This document shows positions 7,716-14,204 of a stretch of 43,332 bases of DNA, piece by piece. Source of the stretch: Pseudomonadota bacterium (GTDB taxonomy: Bacteria > Pseudomonadota > Alphaproteobacteria > Caulobacterales > Caulobacteraceae); NCBI GenBank assembly GCA_023456105.1, contig JAEYAO010000086.1, positions 1-43,332 of the forward strand, in the 5' to 3' direction. Under the pieces are notes generated by a model. The model searched no databases. It saw only the letters and a list, made by a program, of their open reading frames with translations, and was not told the DNA's origin. Positions within the stretch are counted from its first letter, which is position 1; each line of letters starts with the position of its first letter. Position numbers and translations under genes: made by a program.

Positions 7716-9173
7716 ATGACAGAACTGAACACACAGCCGATGACGGCTGAGGCGGCGCTGGACCGCCTCGAAACCCTCTACAACCAGTCCGTAGGCAATC
7801 TGCGAGGCGCCGTGCGCGCTTTCGTGGAGACCGGCGCTCGCCCCGATGCGGCCGAACGCGCCGACGGTCTGTTCGCCTATCCCGAGCTGCGGGTGCGGTG
7901 GGACGGCGACCGCACCCAGGACCTGGAGCCGCGCGCCTACGCGCGTCTGGCGCACCGCGGGACCTACGGCACCACGGTCACGCGGCCCGAGCTGTTCCGC
8001 GCCTATCTGACCGAACAGCTGAGCCTGCTGGAGCGGGAATACGGCGCGACCTTTGACGTCGGCCTGTCCCGCCAGGAGATCCCCTTTCCCTATGTGACGG
8101 ACGGGCTGGACGTCGCGCTGGACCGGTCCATGACGGCGGGGCTGGCGCGGTGGTTTCCCACCACGGACCTGGCGCACATCGGCGACGAGATCGCCGACGG
8201 CCTGTTCGATCCGTCCGGCGATTTCCCGCTGTCGCACTTCGACGGGCTCAGGACCGACTTCTCGCTGGCGCGGCTGCGGCACTACACCGGCACGCCGGTG
8301 GAGGACATGCAGTCCTATGTGCTGTTCACCAACTACAACCGCTACATCGACGAGTTCGTGCGCTGGGCCTGCGAGCAGCTGAAGGCGCCGGACAGCCCTT
8401 ATGAAAAACTGTCGTGCGCGGGCGGGGTGGTGGTGACGCGCGACACCGCCGATCCGGACGCGGCGCTGAGCGAGAACGCCTGGAAGAAGCACCAGATGCC
8501 CGCCTATCACCTGACCGCGCCGGGCGGAAAGGGCATCACCGTGGTCAACATCGGCGTGGGGCCGTCCAACGCCAAGACCATCACCGACCACCTGGCGGTG
8601 ACCCGTCCGCACGTCTGGCTGATGATCGGCCACTGCGGGGGGCTGCGCGCCAGCCAGTCGATCGGCGACTATGTGCTGGCCCACGCCTATCTGCGCGACG
8701 ACCATGTGCTGGACGCGGTGCTGCCGCCCGACATCCCCATCCCCTCCATCGCCGAGGTGCAGCGCGCCCTGTTTGACGCCACCAAGTCGGTCAGCGGCAT
8801 GCCGGGCGAAGAGGTCAAGCGCCGCCTGCGCACCGGCACGGTGGTGACCACCGACGATCGGAACTGGGAGCTGCGCTATTCCAAGTCGGCGCTGCGCTTC
8901 AACCAGAGTCGGGCCGTCGCCATCGACATGGAGTCAGCCACCATCGCCGCCCAGGGCTATCGGTTCCGCGTGCCCTACGGGACCCTGCTGTGCGTGTCGG
9001 ACAAGCCGCTGCACGGCGAGATCAAGCTGCCGGGTCAGGCGAACCGCTTCTACGAAGGCTCCATCTCCGAACACCTGCAGATCGGCATCCAGGCCATCGA
9101 CCTGATGCGGGCTGAGGGGCAGCGGCTGCATTCGCGCAAGCTGCGCGCCTTTGATGAGCCGCCGTTCCGGTAG
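7716..9173 (+). CDS. amn: AMP nucleosidase
   Basis: Cleaves AMP to adenine and ribose 5-phosphate in the cytoplasm, balancing the adenylate pool. The 485-residue length is typical. The N-terminal regulatory domain (about 1-175) is followed by a nucleoside phosphorylase-fold catalytic domain with GVGPSNAKTITDHL, IGHCGGLR and, near the C-terminus, AIDMESATIAAQG and the SDKPLHGEIKLPGQ segment that typifies this family. A perfect AGGAGG ribosome binding site (7708-7713) fixes the start at 7716. It is divergent from the MFS gene and appears to be transcribed on its own. Confidence 0.96.
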   Translation: MTELNTQPMTAEAALDRLETLYNQSVGNLRGAVRAFVETGARPDAAERADGLFAYPELRVRWDGDRTQDLEPRAYARLAHRGTYGTTVTRPELFRAYLTEQLSLLEREYGATFDVGLSRQEIPFPYVTDGLDVALDRSMTAGLARWFPTTDLAHIGDEIADGLFDPSGDFPLSHFDGLRTDFSLARLRHYTGTPVEDMQSYVLFTNYNRYIDEFVRWACEQLKAPDSPYEKLSCAGGVVVTRDTADPDAALSENAWKKHQMPAYHLTAPGGKGITVVNIGVGPSNAKTITDHLAVTRPHVWLMIGHCGGLRASQSIGDYVLAHAYLRDDHVLDAVLPPDIPIPSIAEVQRALFDATKSVSGMPGEEVKRRLRTGTVVTTDDRNWELRYSKSALRFNQSRAVAIDMESATIAAQGYRFRVPYGTLLCVSDKPLHGEIKLPGQANRFYEGSISEHLQIGIQAIDLMRAEGQRLHSRKLRAFDEPPFR

Positions 9174-9185
9174 GGCTGAAAAGAA

Positions 9186-9200
9186 CTTTACATCACAAAG
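9186..9200. promoter_or_regulatory. Candidate operator CTTT-N7-AAAG ahead of the membrane protein/regulator pair
   Basis: CTTTACATCACAAAG is an interrupted inverted repeat with arms CTTT (9186-9189) and AAAG (9197-9200) in an AT-rich island between amn and the next gene. TTTACA within it could also be a -35 element. Its place 41 bases before a gene coupled to a small winged-helix regulator suggests autoregulation. This is inference. Confidence 0.45.
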
Positions 9201-9241
9201 CGAATTGCGCATCCTCTTGTCATCAACAAGGGGAGGGCGTC

Positions 9242-9865
9242 ATGACGCGCGAGACACAGACCATCCAGGACGACATCGCTTATATGCGGGCGCTGGCCCA
9301 TGAGGGGCGGCACGCGCCGCTGCTGGCCGGGCCCATGCTGGTGGCGGCAGGGCTGATCTTCGGGACGGCCAACCTGGGACAATGGGCGATCCAGGCGGGC
9401 GTTCTGAACGTCAATCCCTGGGCGCAGCTTGGCCTATGGATTGGTGCGGGTGTGGTGTTCGCGGTGGCCCTGACGGTGCTGATCGGACGCATGAAGGGCC
9501 GACCGGGCTATAACGCCACGGGCAACCGGGCGGTCGGAGCCGCTTGGGAGGGGGTGGGCTACGGCATCTTCGTCACCTGGTTGGGTCTGGTCGCCATGTC
9601 GGTGAAAACGGGCGACGCCTCGTGGATGTCGGTAATGCCCACGGTGGTGCTGGTCGCCTACGGCTCGGCGTGGATGGTGGCGGCCGCCATGACAAGGACG
9701 CGGTGGATGTCGGTTACGGCCCTTCTGTCCTATGCCGGCGCCGTCGCGGTGGCCTGGTTCGTGGGCGAGCCCGCGATCTATCTGGTGTTCACCGTGATCC
9801 TGGCGGCCGTCGCCCTGGTTCCCGGTCTGATCCTGATGCGCCAGGAACCCGCGGAGATCGTCTGA
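9242..9865 (+). CDS. Multi-pass inner-membrane protein of unknown function
   Basis: A 207-residue protein with five or six predicted membrane segments (roughly 28-48, 62-82, 102-120, 126-147, 153-172, 176-198) and a short acidic cytoplasmic N-terminus (TQTIQDDIAYMRALAHEG). No enzyme motif is visible. The start follows GGGGAGGG a few bases upstream. Its stop overlaps the start of the winged-helix regulator gene (TGATG), so the two are translationally coupled. Small regulators of this kind are often encoded with membrane proteins, which suggests a shared envelope or transport function, but none can be named. Confidence 0.8.
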   Translation: MTRETQTIQDDIAYMRALAHEGRHAPLLAGPMLVAAGLIFGTANLGQWAIQAGVLNVNPWAQLGLWIGAGVVFAVALTVLIGRMKGRPGYNATGNRAVGAAWEGVGYGIFVTWLGLVAMSVKTGDASWMSVMPTVVLVAYGSAWMVAAAMTRTRWMSVTALLSYAGAVAVAWFVGEPAIYLVFTVILAAVALVPGLILMRQEPAEIV

Positions 9866-10167
9866 TGGCGGACGATTTCGATATCGCCCGCATCGACGAG
9901 GTCATCCATGGGCGCATCCGCCTGGGGATCATGGCCTATCTGGCGGGTGCGGAGCGGGCGGACTTCAACACGCTGAAAAGCAAGCTTCAGACCACGGACG
10001 GCAATCTGTCGGTTCACCTGAGGAAGCTTGAGGACGCGGGCTTTGTCGCCGTCAGCAAGAGCTTCAACGGACGAAAGCCGCTGACCGAAGCGGCCATGAC
10101 CGAGGCGGGGCGCGGCGCCTTTGTGGCCTACCTCGACGCCATGGCGGGTCTGACCCAGCGCCGCTAA
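9865..10167 (+). CDS. Winged-helix transcriptional regulator (HTH_34-like)
   Basis: A 100-residue DNA-binding protein made almost entirely of one winged helix-turn-helix. The segment HGRIRLGIMAYLAGAERAD (about 14-32) is the first helix, KLQTTDGNLSVHLRKLEDAGFV (about 40-61) is the recognition region, and FNGRKPLTEAAMT is the wing and following helix. This resembles the ArsR/MarR-like HTH_34 group. There are no Cys pairs for metal sensing. The start overlaps the stop of the upstream membrane protein by one base (TGATG). The likely target is the interrupted repeat at 9186-9200, making the pair self-regulated; that is inferred. Confidence 0.85.
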   Translation: MADDFDIARIDEVIHGRIRLGIMAYLAGAERADFNTLKSKLQTTDGNLSVHLRKLEDAGFVAVSKSFNGRKPLTEAAMTEAGRGAFVAYLDAMAGLTQRR

Positions 10168-10176
10168 GACGGAGAG

Positions 10177-11523
10177 GTGAGCCCGTCCTGCCGTTCAACC
10201 CCCTTGCTGATCCGCCGATCCCGGCCGGCGCCCTGGGTGGATCCGATGCGGGTGGCGGCGGGTCTGAGGGCAGCGGACGGCCTGGCGGCGCTGATCTCCA
10301 ATGGAGAGGGCTCGGGCGGGCGGTGGTCCCATGTCGCGGCCGAGCCGGACCGGATGGCGATCCTGGACCCCTGCGCCGGCGCCGTGTTCGAGACCTTGCG
10401 CGATCCGGTGTGGAGCGTCGGCGTCATCGGTCTGGCGGCTTATGACGCAGGCGCGCGGGCGGCGACGGGCCTGCGCGACAGGGTGTGGCCGGATCTGATG
10501 CTGGCGCGCTATCCGGCCATGCTGCGCTTCGATCATCACCTCCGAACGGTGGAGGCGATCGGCAGGGGCGCAAACGGCCATGACGCGGACCGGGCGGCGG
10601 CGGTTGCGTTCGGTTGGCTGGAGCGCGCCGCCGAGGTCGGCGTGCCCCCGCCTGCGGCCGAGATCATGATGGAGGAGGCGTCCGGCGCCGACTACGAGGC
10701 CGCGGTGGCCGATGTGGTCAGCCGCATCGCCTCGGGAGAGCTGTTTCAGGCCAATATCGCGCGCGCGTGGAAGGGGTGTCTGCGACAGGAAGCCGAGCCG
10801 TTCGACGTGTTCCTGCGGCTGCAGGCGGGGCGCGCCTCGGCCTATGGCGCCTTCTGGCGGATGGGCGAACGCACACTGGTGTCCAACTCGCCCGAGCTGT
10901 TCCTTTCGCTGGATGGAAGTCGGGTGGAGGCGCGCCCGATCAAGGGGACGCGGCCTCGCGGGAGGGATGCGGCCGAGGATGCGAGGCTCGCCGCCGAGCT
11001 GGCCGGCAGCGCCAAGGATCGGGCGGAAAACCTGATGATCGTCGATCTGATGCGCAACGACCTGGCGCGGACGGCGCAGGCGGGATCGGTTCAGGTCGAG
11101 GCGCTGTGCGAGGTGGAGAGCCATCCCACCGTGCATCATCTGGTCTCGACGGTGAGCGCGCGGCTGAAGCCGGGGCTGCACGTCGCCGACGCGCTGGAGG
11201 CGACCTTTCCGCCGGGCTCGATCACCGGCGCGCCCAAGCATCAGGCGATGAAGGTGATCGCCGCCCACGAGCCGCCGCGAGGGCCCTGGTGCGGGTCGCT
11301 GTTCATGCTGGACGAAGGGCGGATGACGGCCTCGGTGCTGATCCGCACGGCCGCGTTCGAGCGGTTGGACGGACGTTGGCGCTTCCGCACCCTGGCGGGC
11401 GCCGGGATCACCGCCGACAGCGATCCGCGAGCCGAGCGGCTGGAGACCGAGGCGAAGATTCGCGCGCTGGCCGAGGCGCTGATCGGCGATCAGGGCGCCA
11501 GGGCGATCAGGGCGCCAGGGTGA
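10177..11523 (+). CDS. pabB: Aminodeoxychorismate synthase component I
   Basis: Makes 4-amino-4-deoxychorismate from chorismate and ammonia, the first committed step to p-aminobenzoate and folate. The 448-residue protein has the chorismate-binding domain in its C-terminal two thirds: ELFQANIARAWKG, NSPELFLS, then PIKGTRPRG, where Lys marks PabB rather than anthranilate synthase (PIAGT). SAKDRAENLMIVDLMRNDL and FPPGSITGAPK complete the active site. The start is GTG at 10177, with GGAGAG very close upstream; an ATG at 10246 is less likely because it removes conserved N-terminal sequence. The 3' end runs through a 17-bp tandem duplication and overlaps the convergent TadE-like gene by 17 bases. 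Confidence 0.93.
   Translation: MSPSCRSTPLLIRRSRPAPWVDPMRVAAGLRAADGLAALISNGEGSGGRWSHVAAEPDRMAILDPCAGAVFETLRDPVWSVGVIGLAAYDAGARAATGLRDRVWPDLMLARYPAMLRFDHHLRTVEAIGRGANGHDADRAAAVAFGWLERAAEVGVPPPAAEIMMEEASGADYEAAVADVVSRIASGELFQANIARAWKGCLRQEAEPFDVFLRLQAGRASAYGAFWRMGERTLVSNSPELFLSLDGSRVEARPIKGTRPRGRDAAEDARLAAELAGSAKDRAENLMIVDLMRNDLARTAQAGSVQVEALCEVESHPTVHHLVSTVSARLKPGLHVADALEATFPPGSITGAPKHQAMKVIAAHEPPRGPWCGSLFMLDEGRMTASVLIRTAAFERLDGRWRFRTLAGAGITADSDPRAERLETEAKIRALAEALIGDQGARAIRAPG
11487..11520. repeat. Exact 17-bp tandem duplication at convergent gene ends
   Basis: Two perfect head-to-tail copies of CGATCAGGGCGCCAGGG (11487-11503 and 11504-11520) lie across the 3' ends of pabB and the convergent TadE-like gene. 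Because 17 is not a multiple of three, gain or loss of one copy shifts the reading frame of the last residues of both proteins. The stop codon of the leftward gene (11507-11509) is inside the second copy. Confidence 0.9.
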
Positions 11524-12022
11524 TCGCCCCCTGATCGCGGGGAAGGTTATAGGCGGTGTGCGACAGGTTCACCCCGTCCGCCAGGTTCATCGCAGAGACG
11601 TAGGTGTATCTGGCCTCGGACACGATCACGGTCTGGCCGTTGCTGATCATCCCGTCGGGCACGGTCGGCGCGGCGGAGCCCGACCAGTTGGAGCCTCGGC
11701 TCCATTGAACGGTGTAGGCGTCGTTCTGGCGGATGACGCTGCTGACGCGAAGGCGCAGCGTCTGGACGGGGTAGGGGGCCATGATCAGGTCGCCCACATC
11801 CATGATGCCGTCGAGATCGGAGGTGGTCAGGGCCGTGGTCTGGCCCACAAGATCACCGACGACGGCGGCCACATGGTTCATCCGCTTCTGCGCCATGAAG
11901 CCCTGACTGAACTCGGTCATGCCGAAGTAGAGGCCGATCATGACGGGGGCGAGCAAGGCGAACTCGACGGCGGAAACGCCGCGCTGGTCGCGCATCAGCC
12001 GGCGCAGGGTGAAGCGAGTCAT
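11507..12022 (-). CDS. TadE-like pilus assembly protein (minor pseudopilin), second of pair
   Basis: A TadE/TadG-family protein of about 171 residues. The N-terminus has a basic stretch, then the prepilin-like core RGVSAVEFALLAPVMIGLYFGMTEF, where Glu of SAVEF is the conserved fifth residue used in prepilin processing. The rest is a periplasmic domain without membrane segments. In Tad systems such pseudopilins are processed by the prepilin peptidase and help start pilus assembly. The Caulobacter genes in this place have been called cpaJ and cpaK; I do not assign the exact one. An ATGA overlap with the preceding gene supports the start at 12022; an ATG at 12028 is possible. The 3' end overlaps pabB. 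Confidence 0.85.
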   Translation of the reverse strand: MTRFTLRRLMRDQRGVSAVEFALLAPVMIGLYFGMTEFSQGFMAQKRMNHVAAVVGDLVGQTTALTTSDLDGIMDVGDLIMAPYPVQTLRLRVSSVIRQNDAYTVQWSRGSNWSGSAAPTVPDGMISNGQTVIVSEARYTYVSAMNLADGVNLSHTAYNLPRDQGAITLAP

Positions 12023-12603
12023 ACGCATGTGCTCACGGGCGTTGCGCCCGACGGCGTCCAGGGTTCGTTGCGAAAGGCGGTGGCGCTCTTCAGCATCACG
12101 CTGGTCGGACCCAGCCGCAGCACGCCCTGGGTCATGAAGGGCGCGAACATCGGCTGTTTGTACCAGATGCGGACAAGCATCAGGCTGCCGGCGGTGCCGC
12201 CATTGTAGCAGCTCTGGGCCTGCAACTCGCCGTCGACGACGGCCGGCTCAGGCGGGAGGGCGTCAAAACGCACAATGGTCCGAACATCCACCGTGGCGCG
12301 GTTCGCGCAGTCGGCCGAGAAGACGTTCATCCGGCCGCAGACCTCACCCTTGAAGCGGGTGGCGTCGAAATTCTGCGCCTCCGCGCGGCCCGTGCGGATC
12401 ATTCGGCCGCTGTCGCTGATCGCCGTCTCCAGCATGCTGTTGATCAGAAAGGCCAGGCCGATCTCCAGCACCATGAACAGCAGGACGAAGAACGGCATGC
12501 TGACCAGGGCGAACTCCACCGCCGCCGAACCCCTGCGGTCCCGCACCAGTTGTCGGGCGAGGCGAACGGGCTGAGGGCGGCGTGGGGGGAGGCGAAGCGG
12601 CAT
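12019..12603 (-). CDS. TadE-like pilus assembly protein (minor pseudopilin), first of pair
   Basis: A 194-residue TadE-family protein. After a basic N-terminus comes the signature RRGSAAVEFALVSMPFFVLLFMVLEIG (about 29-55), with the conserved Glu of AVEF and a long hydrophobic helix. The periplasmic part holds Cys residues (in VCGRM, DCAN, SCYN and the final STCV) that could form disulfides. It should act with the next gene as a pseudopilin of the Tad machinery. The start at 12603 is the ATG directly before the basic segment. It lies 5 bases downstream of the pilus N-domain gene and overlaps the next gene, so the three form one leftward operon. Confidence 0.86.
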   Translation of the reverse strand: MPLRLPPRRPQPVRLARQLVRDRRGSAAVEFALVSMPFFVLLFMVLEIGLAFLINSMLETAISDSGRMIRTGRAEAQNFDATRFKGEVCGRMNVFSADCANRATVDVRTIVRFDALPPEPAVVDGELQAQSCYNGGTAGSLMLVRIWYKQPMFAPFMTQGVLRLGPTSVMLKSATAFRNEPWTPSGATPVSTCV

Positions 12604-12608
12604 GGCGA

Positions 12609-13028
12609 TCAGGGCGCGGAGCTCGCCGGAGCGCCCGATCCGCTTGGCAGGCTGCGCACGCTGGGCGCGCAGGTTTGTCCGCACGCCATTTCCGTGGCTT
12701 GCCCGCCGCGCCAGACGCGCACGGCGCCGGTGGAGCCGGCGGTGACCGCAATCTCGCCCTGGAACAGGGTGCGGCCGATGGCGTCGACGGCCACGACCTC
12801 GGTGACGCCGTATCCCTTGCCGATGACGAACAGGGTGTTGGCGTCGACCACCGTCACATCGGCGATCTGCGGGTTGCCGACCACGACGGAGCTTGCGACG
12901 CCGTTCAGCTGAACGCGCTGGGCGCGGTCGATCTCGACCGTCAGGTTGCGCGATTGAGCCAGGGCGGGAGCGGCCATCATGGCGGCGGCGAGCGCCACTC
13001 CGACGATGACGGGGAAACGGCGAGACAT
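12609..13028 (-). CDS. Stand-alone pilus assembly N-terminal domain protein (CpaC N-domain-like)
   Basis: A 139-residue periplasmic protein. A signal peptide ends at APALAQ (about 20-25). It is followed by one domain whose pattern (VQLNGVASSVVVGNPQIADVTVV, then FVIGKGYGVTEVVAVDAIGRTLF) is the short N-terminal domain normally found in front of the CpaC/RcpA secretin. Here it stands alone, followed by a Cys-containing tail rich in Ser, Pro and Ala. The start ATG at 13028 has GAAGG at good spacing; a GTG at 13040 is the alternative. It heads the leftward operon with two TadE-like genes. A comparable short gene in Caulobacter has been called cpaI. It may help dock or stabilise the secretin. Confidence 0.82.
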   Translation of the reverse strand: MSRRFPVIVGVALAAAMMAAPALAQSRNLTVEIDRAQRVQLNGVASSVVVGNPQIADVTVVDANTLFVIGKGYGVTEVVAVDAIGRTLFQGEIAVTAGSTGAVRVWRGGQATEMACGQTCAPSVRSLPSGSGAPASSAP

Positions 13029-13139
13029 GGCGGCCTTCACTTCTCAATTCGCGCGAACGCCCATGAGGCGACGCGCGAAAGGTGCGCCTGATTTCTCAAG
13101 AAAGTCTGAAGCGCCCCCATTCGGGCAAGATGAAGAAAA

Positions 13140-13149
13140 AAGGAGGTGA
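13140..13149 (+). promoter_or_regulatory. Perfect Shine-Dalgarno far upstream in the pilin leader
   Basis: AAGGAGGTGA is a full match to the anti-Shine-Dalgarno partner, yet it lies 135 bases before the annotated pilin ATG. A TTG at 13155 sits 8 bases after AGGAGG and is in frame with the pilin with no stop between. GANTC sites, the CcrM methylation target in Caulobacterales, occur at 13148-13152 and 13173-13177. Confidence 0.55.
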
Positions 13150-13151
13150 AT

Positions 13152-13264
13152 CAGTTGGTAACCACATCCGGCGACTCGCCCTTAACTCCGGGCTGCGATG
13201 GTCACCCTGCGTTTTGGGGGTCAAGCGGGCTACCGGCTCCCCCCGCCAGTTGCCTGCTAACCAC
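13152..13264 (+). repeat. Imperfect direct repeat pair in the pilin leader
   Basis: CAGTTG-gTAACCAC at 13152-13165 recurs as CAGTTG-cctgcTAACCAC at 13247-13264, framing about 80 bases of G- and C-rich sequence able to fold (GGGGG near 13216-13220 opposite CCCCCC near 13239-13244). This may be a structured leader RNA or the trace of a duplication. Confidence 0.4.
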
Positions 13265-13283
13265 GTCTAGAAGGACACACAAC

Positions 13284-13472
13284 ATGACCAACTTCGTTTC
13301 GCGTTTCGTCAAGGACGAGTCCGGCGCCACCGCCATCGAATACGGCCTGATCGCCGCCTTGCTCGCCGTCGCGATCATCGGCGCCGTGACGACGCTCGGT
13401 GGTACACTGAAGAGCACGTTCACAAACCTGAACGCGAAGATGACGCCGGCCTCGACGGCCACTGGCGAGTAA
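13284..13472 (+). CDS. pilA: Flp family type IVb pilin
   Basis: The main subunit of the Tad pilus, a 62-residue Flp prepilin. The short leader MTNFVSRFVKDESG is cut by the prepilin peptidase after Gly; the mature protein begins ATAIEYGLIAALLAVAIIGAV, with the conserved Glu-Tyr and a long hydrophobic helix, followed by a short hydrophilic tail. The ATG at 13284 has AAGGA 8 bases upstream. The frame stays open upstream to a TTG/GTG next to a perfect ribosome binding site near 13140, so a longer translation product is formally possible. A strong terminator follows, so the pilin is likely made in excess over the downstream assembly genes. Confidence 0.95.
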   Translation: MTNFVSRFVKDESGATAIEYGLIAALLAVAIIGAVTTLGGTLKSTFTNLNAKMTPASTATGE

Positions 13473-13498
13473 GACAGCCGTAACCAGCGTACGACCGG

Positions 13499-13532
13499 GG
13501 CCGGAGCGGAAACGCTCCGGCCCTTTCTCTTT
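13499..13532 (+). terminator. Terminator between pilin gene and cpaA
   Basis: A perfect 10-bp stem GGCCGGAGCG/CGCTCCGGCC (13499-13508 with 13513-13522) closes a GAAA tetraloop and is followed by the pyrimidine tract CTTTCTCTTT. It lies 26 bases after the pilin stop. It should end most pilin transcripts and let only a fraction continue into cpaA. Confidence 0.85.
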
Positions 13533-13579
13533 GGGTGAAGGCAACGCGGACTTAACCGCTCCCGAGGCAGGATCGCGCC

Positions 13580-14095
13580 ATGGACACCCTGACCCTTTTG
13601 TTGCTCGGCCTGCTTCCGGCTCTTGCCATCGTCGCCGGTCTGCATGACCTCCTCACCATGAAGATCCCGAACTGGATTTCGGGCCTGCTGATCGTGGCCT
13701 TCTTTCCCGTAGCGTTCCTGGTCGGCCTGGACCTGCCGACCGTCGGCGCCCACGTCGGCGTGGGGCTGCTGGCCCTGTTCATCGGCGCAGGCATGTTCGC
13801 GCTGAACTGGATAGGCGGCGGGGACGCCAAGCTGATCGCCGCCTCTTGCCTGTGGCTGGGCGTCACGGGATCGGGCGTGTTTCTGTTGCAGACGGGTGTC
13901 TGCGGCGGCGCGTTCTGCCTGTTGTTGCTGACCGCGCGCAAGCACCTGGCGCCGCTCTTGGTAGCCGGCCCCGGCTGGGTGACGCACCTGATGCAACCAA
14001 AGGGCGACATCCCCTATGGCGTGGCCATCGCCGCCGGCGCCCTGTTGGCCTTTCCCGCCAGCGACATGGTGGCGCGCTTCTCGGCCGGGTTGTGA
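13580..14095 (+). CDS. cpaA: Prepilin peptidase CpaA (A24 family)
   Basis: An inner-membrane aspartic peptidase of 171 residues that removes the leader of the Flp pilin and the TadE-type pseudopilins. Both catalytic Asp regions are visible: HDLLTMKIPNW near residue 22 and the GGGDAKL motif near 76-82. About five or six membrane helices are predicted, and the methylase-type N-terminal domain of the larger PilD enzymes is absent, as usual in Tad systems. The gene lies 107 bases after the pilin, beyond its terminator, and 109 bases before cpaB, so it may have its own promoter. Confidence 0.93.
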   Translation: MDTLTLLLLGLLPALAIVAGLHDLLTMKIPNWISGLLIVAFFPVAFLVGLDLPTVGAHVGVGLLALFIGAGMFALNWIGGGDAKLIAASCLWLGVTGSGVFLLQTGVCGGAFCLLLLTARKHLAPLLVAGPGWVTHLMQPKGDIPYGVAIAAGALLAFPASDMVARFSAGL

Positions 14096-14109
14096 TCGCC
14101 AAACAGCGT

Positions 14110-14150
14110 TTAGGGCGGCGTTAACCCGCCCGCTCCATGATCGTTAACGA
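14110..14150 (+). promoter_or_regulatory. Candidate CtrA-type box and palindrome upstream of cpaB
   Basis: TTAG-N7-TTAA at 14110-14124 matches the CtrA consensus TTAA-N7-TTAA in seven of eight positions. A perfect 10-bp palindrome TCGTTAACGA lies at 14141-14150, and GTTAAC occurs in both (14120-14125, 14143-14148) 23 bases apart. They sit in the 109-bp gap ahead of cpaB. CtrA control of pilus genes is known in Caulobacter; binding here is inferred. Confidence 0.4.
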
Positions 14151-14204
14151 CAGGGCGCCCGGGAACCGCGTTTCGCATCCCGCGCCCGACCGGAGACCGT
14201 CTGG

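Noticed and set aside
12609..13028. The short secretin-like gene as a broken cpaC
   Set aside because: It has a good start, signal peptide and a complete N-terminal domain, and sits in its own operon, while a full cpaC is present at 15110-16528.
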